Shown: piece after piece, positions 35,201-46,595 of the stretch | Layout: the number at the start of each line of letters is the position of its first letter | Position numbering within the stretch: position 1 is the stretch's first letter | Source of the DNA: Pisaster brevispinus | Taxonomy: Eukaryota; Echinodermata; Asteroidea; Forcipulatida; Asteriidae | Direction of reading: 5' to 3' | Length of the DNA: 64,000 bases | NCBI GenBank assembly: GCA_023634235.1 | Contig: JAMKCF010000001.1 | Location: 28,172,920 to 28,236,919, forward strand | The notes under the pieces: model-generated | What the model was told of the DNA's origin: nothing | Seen by the model: the letters and a program-made list of their open reading frames with translations, nothing else | Database searches by the model: none | Position numbers and translations under genes: made by a program

Positions 35201-36018
35201 CGAACCAGAAATATGAGATATCACAACTCCTGTGCGTTCCAACCGTTTGGGTCAACGTTGTCTCTCTGAAGAACATCATTGTATTGAGAGCTATATATTA
35301 TCTCGTTCGTTTAAAAACTGCCATTGAGTGTTCACCTGCGCCAAACTGTTCCCTTGTAACAAGGAAAGACTATTCAAACCCTTTCGTCAGTAACCACCAG
35401 ATGATTCGAGTCAGAAGAATACAGCGAGGGAATCTCAACCCGAAAGAACCACTACTTAATGCAGATGTTGGTATCCGAGATGGATACTTTCCTGCGAACC
35501 CTCTCAAAGAGCCTGTTTTTTATTGCAACTAAAGACAAACTCTAAGCATCACCCTCAAAGATGTTGCTCTCCGAAAAGTCAGTCTAAGATACATGTACTA
35601 TATCTCAAATAAATTTCGAAATCACATTTACTGCTGTGAGTTAAAGCTAAAGAGAAGAATGTTGAATTGTTTGAACAATCGGTAATTTTCAAAACTACTG
35701 TCAAATTATCGAATGGATCGAAATATTTCAACAATGGATTCGTTTGCTAATTACTTTGAACAAGAACCGACTACGTGCTCGTGTTCGTAAACGACGTCTT
35801 TGTAAGCGACATTGTATAGTCATCTACACCAAAAAGTTCCACAATACGAAGAATTCTTCGCAAATCTTCTCAGTAACTGCCAAATGATTTGATTCTGGAG
35901 AAAACCAACACCAAAGAACCACAAATTAAGTTGGTGAAAACCCAGGTAGATGTTTCCCTCCAACTTTTTGGGGTAGGAATTTATGAGAAAAACACAATGG
36001 ATCTAGCGATTACAATGT
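32228..36018. repeat. Repeat block R, copy B
   Basis: Matches 13493-17300 and part of 17510-17540 in the same order at roughly 95% identity by eye. It has small indels and an internal deletion of about 220 bp near 35985. The short frames seen in copy A recur with mostly residue-changing substitutions. No gene called. Confidence 0.75.
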
Positions 36019-36019
36019 T

Positions 36020-37577
36020 TTTTGGCGAGCTGCTTTAGCAGAATGCGAGCCTATGTAATACCGATTTTGTCCGTCCATGCGTCTGTCCGTCCGTCCGTCC
36101 GGCCGTCCGCATTGAGACTTTTTGTTAAAGTTTTTGCCTTAGATAGTTTGTTGTGTTAGGCTTTGTAATTGTTTTTGTGTGAATAGATTCACTAAGTGAA
36201 AATGGAAATGTGGTCAAGCTTTTCTATTGTTTAATTTTGTTAAAGTTTTCAGGGTACATTATTACCCTCTAGAAATTAAACAGCTTTTGTCCAGCCATCC
36301 ACATTGAGACTTTGTGTTAAAGTTTTTGCCTCATGGTGTTACATATTTTTTTGTGTAAAATAATTGTTTTTACCCTCATTTGCAGTTCATTTGTCTTACA
36401 GCCAAAATGTGGTTTGATCCACAGTGTGCAAATGGAAATTGTTTAAAAATGTTAAAGTTTTCAGGGTCAGTATTACCCTCTGGAAATTAAACAGCTTCCC
36501 AAATGTTAAAGTTTTCAGGGTTCATTAATACCCTCTGGAAATTAAACAGCTTCCTTCAAGTAATCTTAATGGTTTTGCAATGAGCTTCGAATAAGAATGC
36601 TTTTAAATGGTATATTTAATATTAACATCAACATAAATCAGGTTTACCATTGCTACTATACTTTTGGGTACAACCAATAAAAAATAATGAGAAGAGCATT
36701 TTTTTGTGGAGATGGAAGATTTCTGGTATAATAAAAAAATGTGTAATAACATGACTAGTTCAATGAATGTGTGTGATGTGCATTGAATTGAACCAAAGTA
36801 TGTGTGGGTTTTCTGGTGTATGACACTATGGAACATTGTGGTGGGTCTAATTCAATTCCAATTGTAAGGCTTTAGTTTATTCTGTTTGACACAAAGGAAG
36901 GTTTTAGGTCATGTTGTAAGTGGCAGAGATGCTGTTAGGTTGAGGTCTAGTAGTACAATCATTTAGTACAATTTCACTCAGACGGCAAAAAGGTAAGCCA
37001 TGCAGGCTGGGACTGTATGCATCCTGTATCATGCATCTATAGGGTGATGTCTTGGAAGGTTCAGTTTATGATAATGTGGGCTCTTATTGTGTTTAATGAG
37101 TGGAGAAACCATACATATTTGTGTAAGAAGAAATGCAAAGAAAAAATGTTTCATGTACACATGTACAACATGTTACTGTTTCGCCTTTCTTAATGTGAGA
37201 GATAGCCAACAGTTAAAATGTTTTTGACGAGCATGCATCTATTTAAAGTACCCGTAAATTTCAATTCGTACATAGATGCAGCTACTCTGGTAAGTTCATG
37301 TCTTTGATGACATATGTACCAGAGCTGAGAGCTACATGTAAGAATTTGTTTTTATTATGTGGTTTATAAAACACCTATGTTTCATCGTAATCAGCCCCAA
37401 CCCATCCGACTGAACCTCTTTCCCACATTTCGAACCAAGTAGGCAATGGTCAACTACATACTTGTTAATTGTCCCCACCTTATTGAACATCAGTTGATCG
37501 AATGATTGTTTTACTATTATTTATTGATTCTCTATCGGGTGTTCGGCAGCTCGCCATAGCAGCTTCTGCTGTTCTAG
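36020..37577. mobile_element. 1.56-kb insertion in unit B, type unknown
   Basis: Absent from the matching place in unit A (17545, ATTACAGTGTATTAAAG). Near the left end is GGCGAGCTGC, near the right end GGCAGCTCGCC, its inverted match. Inside are a CCGT microsatellite (about 36068-36108) and three spaced copies of a TTAAAGTTTTCAGGGT/ACCCTCTGGAAATTAAAC unit (about 36237-36290, 36445-36497, 36503-36552). No coding frame recognised. Confidence 0.6.
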
Positions 37578-40289
37578 TTAAAGTCTGTTTTGAAGAACTT
37601 AAATTTTTTCAAAAAATATTTCCTGTGTATGCTGAATGCTTTGTAAGTTCTTCAGCCGATGTAAATCTAATTACAGTGTGCACATCAGCGTCAGAATCTA
37701 GCATTTTGTGCCATTGATATTTACTGTATAACAAGCACACACGGACATTGCTTTCCAAAACAGCACAGTCGAGACTATTGTGGTGATTTAAGGGTTAAGT
37801 ACCCACAAAATAACACGCGGGCAGATTTGGACTCTCGAGAAAACTAATTATGTTTTACTCATTTCTCAAAAACTGTAGCATTTTAGTGGGAAATTGTCCC
37901 AGTTTGATCACTTTTGTAAAGTGCAAATTTGCAAAGACTTATATTTTTCTCAATCTAACCAATCTTGTAAACACCCTTTAAAATGAACAATTACTCTGGT
38001 AAGGTATCAATAATGTTAAAATCGGTTGATATATTGTTATTCGGCCTACAATGTTTGTGGCGATTCGTTATTGGTACACAATTTTAAAACATCTCTAGTT
38101 TGTTGAAAAATTACATAAATTTACTGAAATTATTTATGAAACCCGTGTCCCTTAACGGGGACAAATTAGTGGTATAGACCAAGATTATAGATCGCAGAAA
38201 TGGCTAAAAGTGTAACTGGAGCTCTATCTAGATAAATAATAATTGTTGGAACGTGAAAGACGCATGGGCGCCATTTCAGCAAAACAAATATTTGATTATC
38301 ATTGAATGCAAATAATCATTGTCTGCATCTATCTATTGTTGCATGAAAAGAGTTGCCTGCTGAAACGGCATCCAGTGCACTTTCACATTTCAGTCCGAGT
38401 TTCCAATTTTTGCGCCTCTGGCCCTCTACAATCTTTGATGTAGACATGAGGACATGCCGTCGAACAGTGCGCTGCGATCGATAAGGGTGGATGTAGTACA
38501 ACTTACTTGTTTGTGTAACCTTTTGCCATTGGTTTCTATGGACAAATCTCTTTATATTTGGCTTTTGTTATATGGTAAATGCCATCAAGATGTACTGTTG
38601 CTGGTTATACCACTTGTAAAGGTGGTATCAGTCTGCACAGATTCCAATCAGATCCAAAATATTAACCAGAGCTAATTAATGGTGTATTGCAACTGCCGTG
38701 CATTGCCATTCGATGCTTATAGGTAAACGTCACCAAAGTGATATCAAATAGCACAAATGTTAAGGTAAAAAGGTAACAATTTAAAAAACTCATAAGAAAA
38801 GTATTATGATTGTAAACATTGAGCCAAGGTAATTTGACTTTCATTGTAAACTGGCGCACAACATCATAATGATAACAAGATTACGGCAATCCATCAATTT
38901 ATTAATATTTATCTAAGTGACAGTGCCCGGAAGGCCTTCCAAATGAGTTTTATGAATCTTTAATTATATTTATGAAATGTTACTGTATTAAATATCTTTG
39001 GCAATGGGTTGCTCTTTGGCAATTTGGTGATGTCTTTTTAACTTTGAACTTTATTGTTAGGCTGTGTTATTCCAGTGTAGGATGGATCACTCTAATTGGG
39101 AGTGCCATTCATATCTTTTGACAGTTTTTTTCTTCTTTTTCTGACGGCATGAGGGCGCTATCAAAGGCAAGTTTCTTTACATTGCAATTATACAGTTTTA
39201 TCTTATCGTTGACTGGCTGGGGTTGTTTTCTTGTATCAATAACCAAATTAATAGCATTAATAATACTAATAATGAACAACCATATCCCTTTTTATTTGTG
39301 TGGCAACAATCCTCTCGTCTACATCACAAAAACTGCAAATTTAGATGCAACTGACCTGAGATAGGGTGCTGCTTTTTTGCATTTTTCACAGTCAAAAATC
39401 GACCTGACCAGAATAAAGCTGTTGATGATGCTCTCTCAAGAAAATCACACCGGAAGAATCCAAAGCATTGGACACTTAGAAAGGAGCGGTGACTCTCTCA
39501 GAAAAGTTGTTCAGGCAACTCTGTTGCTACCCAAGCTTTCTTGAATTTTGCCCATACAACGACACAACGAGGTCCTGATTTGTTCAGCTTCAGGTAAATT
39601 TGTTTAACTCACACCAGGCCTCCAAGCGTTCAAAACACTGCGAGTTGAAACCTTTCAAAATGTGGGAGATTGCTAATAATGAAGACATGGGTAAAGTAAA
39701 CGGATATTCTTTTAGTGCACAATAGCTGTCAATCACTGTTACCGGTCAGCAAACAAAATCCAAAATTGATACAAAGGATCAACATAAACTGGCTCAGATT
39801 ATTGATGAAGCACTGGGTGTTTATGCTACCCACAATACTATTTTGACTTCATTAGAGAATTGGTAAACACCAGCCTAATGGAAAGATAATTAATCCACAA
39901 AATTATCCCTTACAAACTTCCTGGACAAGTTTTTTAAAGCATTACTTTCCATAATGAAATATTGCTGCAATTGTTTGGCTATTTTTTGGCGATCCTTCAT
40001 CATTCTGAAGATTGGATTACAGCAGAACGTTGGATGTCTTTTTTCAAGCTTCTGCAGTGATTGAGTTTCTTTAGTATTTGTGAGAGAGTATGAGGGGATG
40101 AATCTCAACGTAGCTCAAGCTGCATTACTGAAAACGACTAGCGAGCGGCTTCTTTATCAGACTTAACAGGTACACCAGCGAGAGGGTTTGCCCCATTGCT
40201 TCACCCGTGGCAAGCAGTAATTGATGCAGATGACAATCTATGTTGACACCATTTAGATATGTTTTAAATGAGTGGTCTATTATACTGCA
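37578..40289. other. Intergenic region before GPCR copy 5
   Basis: 37578-37725 is the tail of unit B. 37725-37790 resembles receptor 3' flank (CACACGGACATTGCTTTCCAAA). 38930-40289 is the distal upstream flank seen also at 6564-7369, with an extra stretch at about 39060-39590. No gene supported; the 38316-38501 minus-strand frame has no recognised family. Confidence 0.5.
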
Positions 40290-40426
40290 CTTGTGCATTG
40301 GCCGCCATCGCTGATGCCTAACAATGGAAGAGTGCACGCCTGTACGTGCCGCGCACAATGGTCACCAAATGGTAGGTCTTCAAAGAGGTCAGTTGTGAGG
40401 GTGCTGTTTGGGACTTGTGACGCCAT
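40290..40426 (+). promoter_or_regulatory. Shared GPCR upstream block, copy 5
   Basis: GCATTGGCCGCCATCGCTG near 40293, ACGCCTGTACGTGCCGCGCACA near 40337, and a CRE-like TGACGCCA at 40418-40425. The CCAAT position reads ACCAAATGG, an eroded form. Confidence 0.55.
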
Positions 40427-40527
40427 ATGCACGGCGTCTGTGAGGGACCTGAAATAAGGATAATATCAGGAAGGATTTAGAATTATCTGAACTTGCAGAA
40501 GATTTGATTTAATGGGAAAAAACAACA

Positions 40528-41481
40528 ATGACTCTTGTGAATATGAACTCTTCAACGACAGTCCCGCCGGGTCAGTCCCTAGACCTCATTGCCCTCCGTA
40601 CTGTTTTCCTCGCCATCTTCGGACTGTTGATTACATCTGGAAATGTTCTTTCAATTGCCGTGACACGCCGTGTAACCAACATAGCTGACAGTACCAAGGT
40701 TCTGATGACATCACTGGCTGCAAGTGACCTCCTAGTCGGTGTCTTAGTAGTACTCATTGCAGTGGTATCTGCTCTGGATAGATGGCCTTTTGGAGACGTG
40801 GGCTGTCAAATTTGTGCCACGGTTACAGGAGTTATTTTCTTCATGTCGATGCTTTCGCTTACTTTTCTGAATATTGAACGGTGTATAGCTGTCACTCGGC
40901 CATATAAATATCTAACATGGTGTACAAGACGTCGTGCGATAGCACTTGTAGCTGCGGGATCGACACTTTGCTTACCGGTAGGACCTTTGTCACAGGTTTT
41001 CTTCGCAATATCCGCAGAATATTTTGAGGGTTCATTAACTTGTTTTTATAGCAACGCCTCGGTTTATTTTAATATGATCAGTCTTATTGGTCTCGATGTA
41101 TTCCCAACAGTATTGATGTCCTGTATCTACTTTCAACTGATAAAAATCAGTCACCAACATAAGCAGCGATTGAATCAAAACGGTAACAATGAGGCGAACA
41201 ATAATCATGAAAACAAAGCTCTCAAGACATTTCTTGTTGTGACTTTGTCATTTGCTGGATGTTACACACCATTTTTGTTGGTCAGGGTAGTTGAGTCTTT
41301 CAACGGCAATTCCAGCCCAAATTGGCTGATATTTTTAACAACGTTGCTAGGAACAAGTAACAGTCTGTTCAATGTGTGGATTTACTGTCTGTTCAGTTCA
41401 TCCTTCCGTCAAATGGCAAAAACTATTCTTTTAGAGAGGTTCCCTTGTTGTAACAGGTCAGTGGCACCGGTGGATACCTAA
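40528..41481 (+). CDS. Intronless class A GPCR, array copy 5
   Basis: ATG at 40528, 317 residues. An ATG at 40512, where copies 1 and 3 start, is now out of frame because of small indels, so the second family Met is used. GN at 38-39, D67, C93; the TM3 box is E-R-C rather than E-R-Y at 117-119, an unusual change in the G-protein contact motif. CYTP in TM6, NVWIY in TM7, tail RFPCCNRSVAPVDT. ECL3 is the longer form (VVESFNGNSSP). The frame is complete and the flanks match the other copies. Whether the ERC change alters basal activity is unknown. Ligand unknown. Confidence 0.88.
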   Translation: MTLVNMNSSTTVPPGQSLDLIALRTVFLAIFGLLITSGNVLSIAVTRRVTNIADSTKVLMTSLAASDLLVGVLVVLIAVVSALDRWPFGDVGCQICATVTGVIFFMSMLSLTFLNIERCIAVTRPYKYLTWCTRRRAIALVAAGSTLCLPVGPLSQVFFAISAEYFEGSLTCFYSNASVYFNMISLIGLDVFPTVLMSCIYFQLIKISHQHKQRLNQNGNNEANNNHENKALKTFLVVTLSFAGCYTPFLLVRVVESFNGNSSPNWLIFLTTLLGTSNSLFNVWIYCLFSSSFRQMAKTILLERFPCCNRSVAPVDT

Positions 41482-43584
41482 AGAAGATCACTGAGCTCCA
41501 CTACAGTCGCCGTCCTGCCAACAGACCTTCATTATGCTGCCACCATCTTGTTTAAGTTCCCTGTATCTAATAACAATTATTAATGCCAATAATCGTTGCA
41601 AAATAACAGAGCCAGACTATTTGTTTTCGCATCATCTGTTTGGTAACAATGATTTGGATTTGTAAAAGACCAAGATGGCCAAACCGTGATAATGGTCTAT
41701 GGAAGGGTGTTGATTTTATTGACTTTTCTTTACAGATTCATCTAATGACGTGTGCATTGATCTCGATTAACATGTGAATACTTTAATTTCTGGGCATTGA
41801 TCCCTCGCACCAGCATCATACGCGGTTACTCTTTACCGTGCTTGGCATTTTGGGAGTCAACTTGCGTGCTAGCGTTGTGTCACGTTAATTGCGTCTTGCA
41901 AAGGGGGCAGTAGCGGTAGGCACTTTTTAAATTTATTTTTATAACATAAGAACCTATCGGTCAAATCCGGTCATACTACACGTAATCCTCTACTAGAACC
42001 CCTCCTTTGAGAAAGTGTAGTCATTAATGGGGTTGAGTTCCCTAAAAGGCCACCATGACCCTTTGAAGTTTGCCGGCGGCACTCCCCGTTGACATGTATA
42101 CATCCAAAACCCTATTCTTTTGTACACACCTATTGAAACACTACAGATTGCCTATGCACTTGTAAACACAGGTCTTTCTAGCTGGAAAGTACCTCAGGGC
42201 CATGTTTGTCTCCCCCGCCCACTCAAACAACCACCCCCACCCCCACCCCATCACACATCAACCCCAAACAGACTTAAATGCCCTATAAATAAAAGTGCCT
42301 TCCGATTAGGCGCGAGTCCCTTTGAGTTTTTTGTTTTTGGGGGGTGGGGGGGGGGGGGTAGCCGCGTGACCCAGGGTTTTAAAGACGCAATTTACTCTTT
42401 AACACGTGCACAAGGACTTAACCATCCAAAATGATACAACCAAGACTATTGTAATGATGATAATAAATTTGCATAGATTGGATTCGAACCGAATTAGGTC
42501 CACTATAAAAGTCAGTCGAGGTACAGCAGGTTTTCCAAGAAAAAAAGCAACAATAAATCTACTCATGAGTGCATCCTAACTTTTAAATATGTGCGAGCTT
42601 TAACGCGCTCTTTTGCTATAAAAGAAGAAAAACTCACTTAGGGCTAGCTCGAAATCTATAAATACACTTACACATTTTATCTTAAAAAACAATAAGTACC
42701 TAAGAAGCAATGTACTTTTTTGATATCGCATACCGTTAAACCGTCTACAAGGTAATTTGTTCCTGTAGGCCACTCTACTGTTTTGGTGCTTTTGAGCAAT
42801 TTTTTATACAAATAATATGAATTAACGGTAATCGTGTATTGCGTGCAGTTACATTATTCACACACGAGACTTGCACTGCCTATAAAGCTTAGATGCACGC
42901 ATGCGTGAGCATGATAAAGTTGTGCGCGAAGGTTAATCAAAATTACTTTTTACCGTACAAATAAACATAATTATCTAGATTCTTTAAATATTTACCCTAT
43001 AGCTAGTTCCTTTAAAGATCGTCAAAAAATGAATCACAAATTAAGAGCCAGGATTAACTAAAACTGGCTCTGATTGTTGATGAAGCACTGATTGTTTCTG
43101 CTCATAACAATGCTTTTTTGACATTAAATAGAGAACTAGTAAACACCAGCCTAATGGAAAGATGATTAATCCATTTAATTGCCCCTCATAAATACTGTGC
43201 CTCTGCAAACTTCCCGACCAAGCTTTAATAATTCAACGTTTTCACAATTACGTGTTGCTGTAGTTTTTTGTGACTTTTCTGCGGCACTTAATCAGTGTAT
43301 AGATTGGATTACAGAAAGTCGTTGCATTCGTTTTTCTTGCTTCTGCAGTGATGGAGTTTTATTTGTAATTTTAAGAAAGTTTGAGGGGCTGAAATCTCAA
43401 CGTAGCTCACTAAGCTTTTTTTTTAAGACGACAAGCGAGCTGTGCCTTCATCAGACTTAACTGGTACGCAGGTGACACAGTCTGCCCTTTCAGTTCACTT
43501 GTGGCAAGCAGTTAATGATGCTTAGTACAATCTACGTTGACACCACAAACAGAATCACAATGAGTGTTGTATAATACTGAACTC
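41482..43584. other. Flank between GPCR copies 5 and 6
   Basis: 41482-41895 and 42385-43030 match the 3' flank after copy 6. About 41897-42383 is an extra insertion with C-rich and G-rich runs. GCACGCATGCGTGA lies near 42895-42908. 43040-43580 is the upstream flank also seen at 45830-46370. A 104-codon frame at 42120-42434 falls in the insertion and is low-complexity; not called. Confidence 0.5.
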
Positions 43585-43712
43585 TTGCATTGGCCGCCAT
43601 TGCTGATGTCCAGCAATGGAAGAGCGCACGCCTGTACGTGCCGCGCACAACTCTTAGCCAATGGTAGGTCTTCATTGACCACAGTGAGTGAGCTCTTTGG
43701 GTCTTTGCGTCA
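43585..43712 (+). promoter_or_regulatory. Shared GPCR upstream block, copy 6 (pseudogene)
   Basis: GCATTGGCCGCCATTGCTG, GCGCACGCCTGTACGTGCCG near 43624, CCAAT at 43658-43662, and a half CRE TGCGTCA at 43706-43712. Well preserved in front of a broken gene. Confidence 0.5.
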
Positions 43713-43796
43713 TATGCAAGAAAGTCTCTGGAGAAACTCTAAACATCACGATAAGGAAGGTTTGAGCACTATCTGAACTTGTTGAAGATTTGATTC

Positions 43797-44780
43797 AACG
43801 GAAAACGCAGCATTGTCTATTGTGAGTAATGAACTCTACAACCACAGTCTCGTCTGGTCTGGCCCAAGTCCTCATTGCCCTCCGTACTTGTTTCATGGCC
43901 ATCATTGCACTGTTGATCATATCTGGGAATATTCTCTCAATTGCCGTGACACGCCGTGTAACCAACTTAGCTGACAGCACCAAGGTTCTGATGACATCAC
44001 TGGCTGCATGTGACCTCCTAGTCGGTGTCTTAGTAGTAGTCGCTGCAGTTGTAGCTGCTCTGGATAGGTGGCCTTTTGGTGACGTGGGCTACCAATTCTG
44101 CAACGATTACAGCAGTTGTTATGATCATGTCGATACTTTTGCTAACTTTTTTTAATATTGAACGGTATATAGCTGTCACCCGGCCGTATAAATATCTAGC
44201 ATGGTGTACAAAACGTCGTACGATAACACTTGTAGCTATGGGATTTGCACTTTATTTGCCGTTTGGACCTTTGTCGCAGGTTATCTTCCCAATAACCGCT
44301 CAATATTTTGATTATTCGTTCATTTGCATTTATAGTAACACCTCAATTTATTTTAATGTATTCGGCCTTCTCGGTCTCGTTGTAATTCCGACATTATTGA
44401 TGTCCTGTATTTACTTTCACCTGATAAAAATCAGCCGCCAACATGAGCAGCGACTGAATCAAAACGATAACAATGAGGCAAACAACCTTCACGAAAACAA
44501 AGCTCTGAAGACATTCCTTGTTGTGACTTTGACATTTGCTGGATGTTGCACACCATTTTGGGTTATCAGGGTAGTAGAGGCTCTTAATGGTGATTCCAGC
44601 CCAAAATGGCTGGAATTTTCAACAACTTTGCTAAATGCAAGTAACAGTTTGTTCAACGTGTGGATTTATTGTCTGTTCAATTCATCCTTCCGTCAAACGG
44701 CAAAAACAATTATATTAGAGAGGTTTCCTTGTTGTAACAGGTCAGTGGCACCGGTGGTTACCTATAAAGGAGAGCAATGA
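43797..44780 (+). pseudogene. GPCR pseudogene, array copy 6
   Basis: Closest to copy 7. The ancestral start reads ACG at 43797 and the second Met is also lost; the first ATG in the old frame is at 43829. A 2-bp deletion in the segment before TM3 near 44090 shifts the frame, so the rest reads from the 44076 frame. The disulfide Cys at 3.25 has become Tyr (GYQF). The normal stop is replaced, adding YKGEQ to the tail. TM4 to TM7 remain open and otherwise normal, so decay is recent. Confidence 0.85.
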
Positions 44781-46369
44781 GCTCCACTACAGTATGTGCC
44801 TACCAGCAGACCTTCATCATGCTGCCACCATCTTGTTTAAGTTCCCTGTATAAAAAAACACAACTATTAATGCCAATAATCGTTGCAAAATAACAGAGCC
44901 ATTCTATTTGTTTTTGCATCCCCTGTTTGGTAACAATGATTTGGATTTGTAAAAGATCAAGATGGCCACACCGTGATAAAGGTCTATGGAAGATTGTTGA
45001 TTATAATAAATTTTCTTTACAGATTCATCTATGACGTTACATCGATCTCAATTAACATGTGAATACTTTAATTTCTGGGCATTGACCCCTTTGTACCGAC
45101 GTCACACTTGGCTACTCTCTACCATGCTAGCCATTTTAGGAGTCAAATTGCACGCTAGCGTTGCGTCACGGTAAAGACGCACTTCACTCTCTAACACGTA
45201 CACACGGACTTTGCCCTCCAAATGACACAACCAAGACTATTGTGATGATGTTAATATATTTGCATAGACTGGATTCGAGCCCAATTAGGTTCATTATAAA
45301 AGTCAGTCGAGGTACAGCAGAATTTCCAAGAAAGCAACAATAAATCTACTCATGAATGGATCCTAACTTTCAAATACTTGCGAGCTTTTACGCGGTATTT
45401 TGCTATAAAAGAAGAAAACACACTCATGTAGGACTAGCTGGAGATCTATAAATACACTTACACATTAATTATGTTAAAAAAACAATAAGTACCTAAGAAG
45501 CAATATACTTTTTGATATCGCATACCGTTAAACCGTTTACAAGGTAATTTGATCATGTAGGCCACTCTACTCTTTTGTCACTATTTAGCAATTTTGTATA
45601 CATTACATGAAATGGTAATCGTTTAGTGCATGCCGTTACGTTATTCACGCACGTGACTTGCACTGACTATAAGCTTAGATGCACGCATGCGTGAACGTGA
45701 GAAAAATGTGCGCGAACGTATAAGGTTAATTGCAATTCTTTTTTACCGTGTAAATAAACATAATTATCTTGGTTCTTTAAATATTAACCCTGTAGCTAGT
45801 TACTTTAAGATCATCAGAAAATAGATCACAAATTAAGAGCCAGGATCAACTAAAACTGGCTCTGATTGTTTATGGAGCACTGATTGTTTCTGCTCCTCAT
45901 AATGCTATGTTGACTTTAAATAGAGAACTAGTAAACACCAGCCTAATGGAAAGATGATTAATCCATCTAATTGCCCCTCATACTGTGCCTCTGCAAACTT
46001 TCCGACCACGCTTTAATAATTCAACGTTTTCACAATTACGTGTTGCTGTAGTTTTTGTGACTTTTCTGCGTCACTTAATCAGTGTATAGATTGGATCACA
46101 GAGGGACGTTGCATTTGTTTTTCTTGCTTCTGCAGTGATGGAGTTTTATTTGTAATTTTAAGAAAGTTTGAGGGGCTGAAATCTCAACGTAGCCCACTAA
46201 GCTAATTTACTAAGGACGACAAGCGAGCTGTGACTTCATCAGACTTAACTGGGACGCAGGTGACACAAATTGCCCTTTCAGTTCAATTGTGGCAAGCAGT
46301 TAATGATGCTTAGTACAATCTACGTTGACACCGCAAACAAAATCACAATGAGTGGTGTATAAAACTCTT
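44781..46369. other. Flank between GPCR copies 6 and 7
   Basis: No gene. 3' flank of copy 6 to about 45830 with GCACGCATGCGTGA near 45681-45694, then the upstream flank of copy 7, near identical to 43040-43580. The start-to-start period of copies 6 and 7 is 2.77 kb. Confidence 0.55.
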
Positions 46370-46500
46370 GCATTGGCCGCCATTGCTGATGTCCAGCACT
46401 GGAAGAGCGCACGCCTGTACGTGCCGCGCACAACTCTCACCCAATGGTGGGTCTTAATTGACCTCAGTGAGGGGGGCTGTTTTGGGTCTTGTGACGTCAT
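46370..46500 (+). promoter_or_regulatory. Shared GPCR upstream block, copy 7
   Basis: GCATTGGCCGCCATTGCTG, GCGCACGCCTGTACGTGCCG, CCAATGG at 46441-46447 and a perfect CRE TGACGTCA at 46492-46499. The most complete version of the block in the window. GATAAGGTCAGGAAGGATT follows near 46536. Confidence 0.6.
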
Positions 46501-46595
46501 CGGCAAGAGGTCTTTGGAGAAACTCTAAACATCACGATAAGGTCAGGAAGGATTTAGCACTAGGGCCTATCTGAACTTGTAGAGGATTTGATTCA

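Larger units (their letters stand above)
17711..37720. repeat. Tandem duplication unit B (GPCR copy 4, with large insertions)
   Basis: Second copy of unit A. It carries an 11.8-kb TIR element (20357-32190) and a 1.56-kb insertion (about 36020-37577) that unit A lacks, and lacks the foldback element and about 220 bp matching 17287-17510. The junction with unit A at about 17711 falls inside the receptor promoter block. Confidence 0.78.

Noticed and set aside
39385..39470. DQNKAVDDALSR-like peptide recalling the end of a Gypsy RNase H domain, after a splice-acceptor-like TTTTTCACAG
   Set aside because: Too short, no other retroelement domain nearby, and the usual NVVADALSR motif is only loosely matched.
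42120..42434. 104-codon frame with Pro-rich and Gly-rich runs
   Set aside because: Runs through C- and G-homopolymer tracts in an insertion; low complexity and no family.
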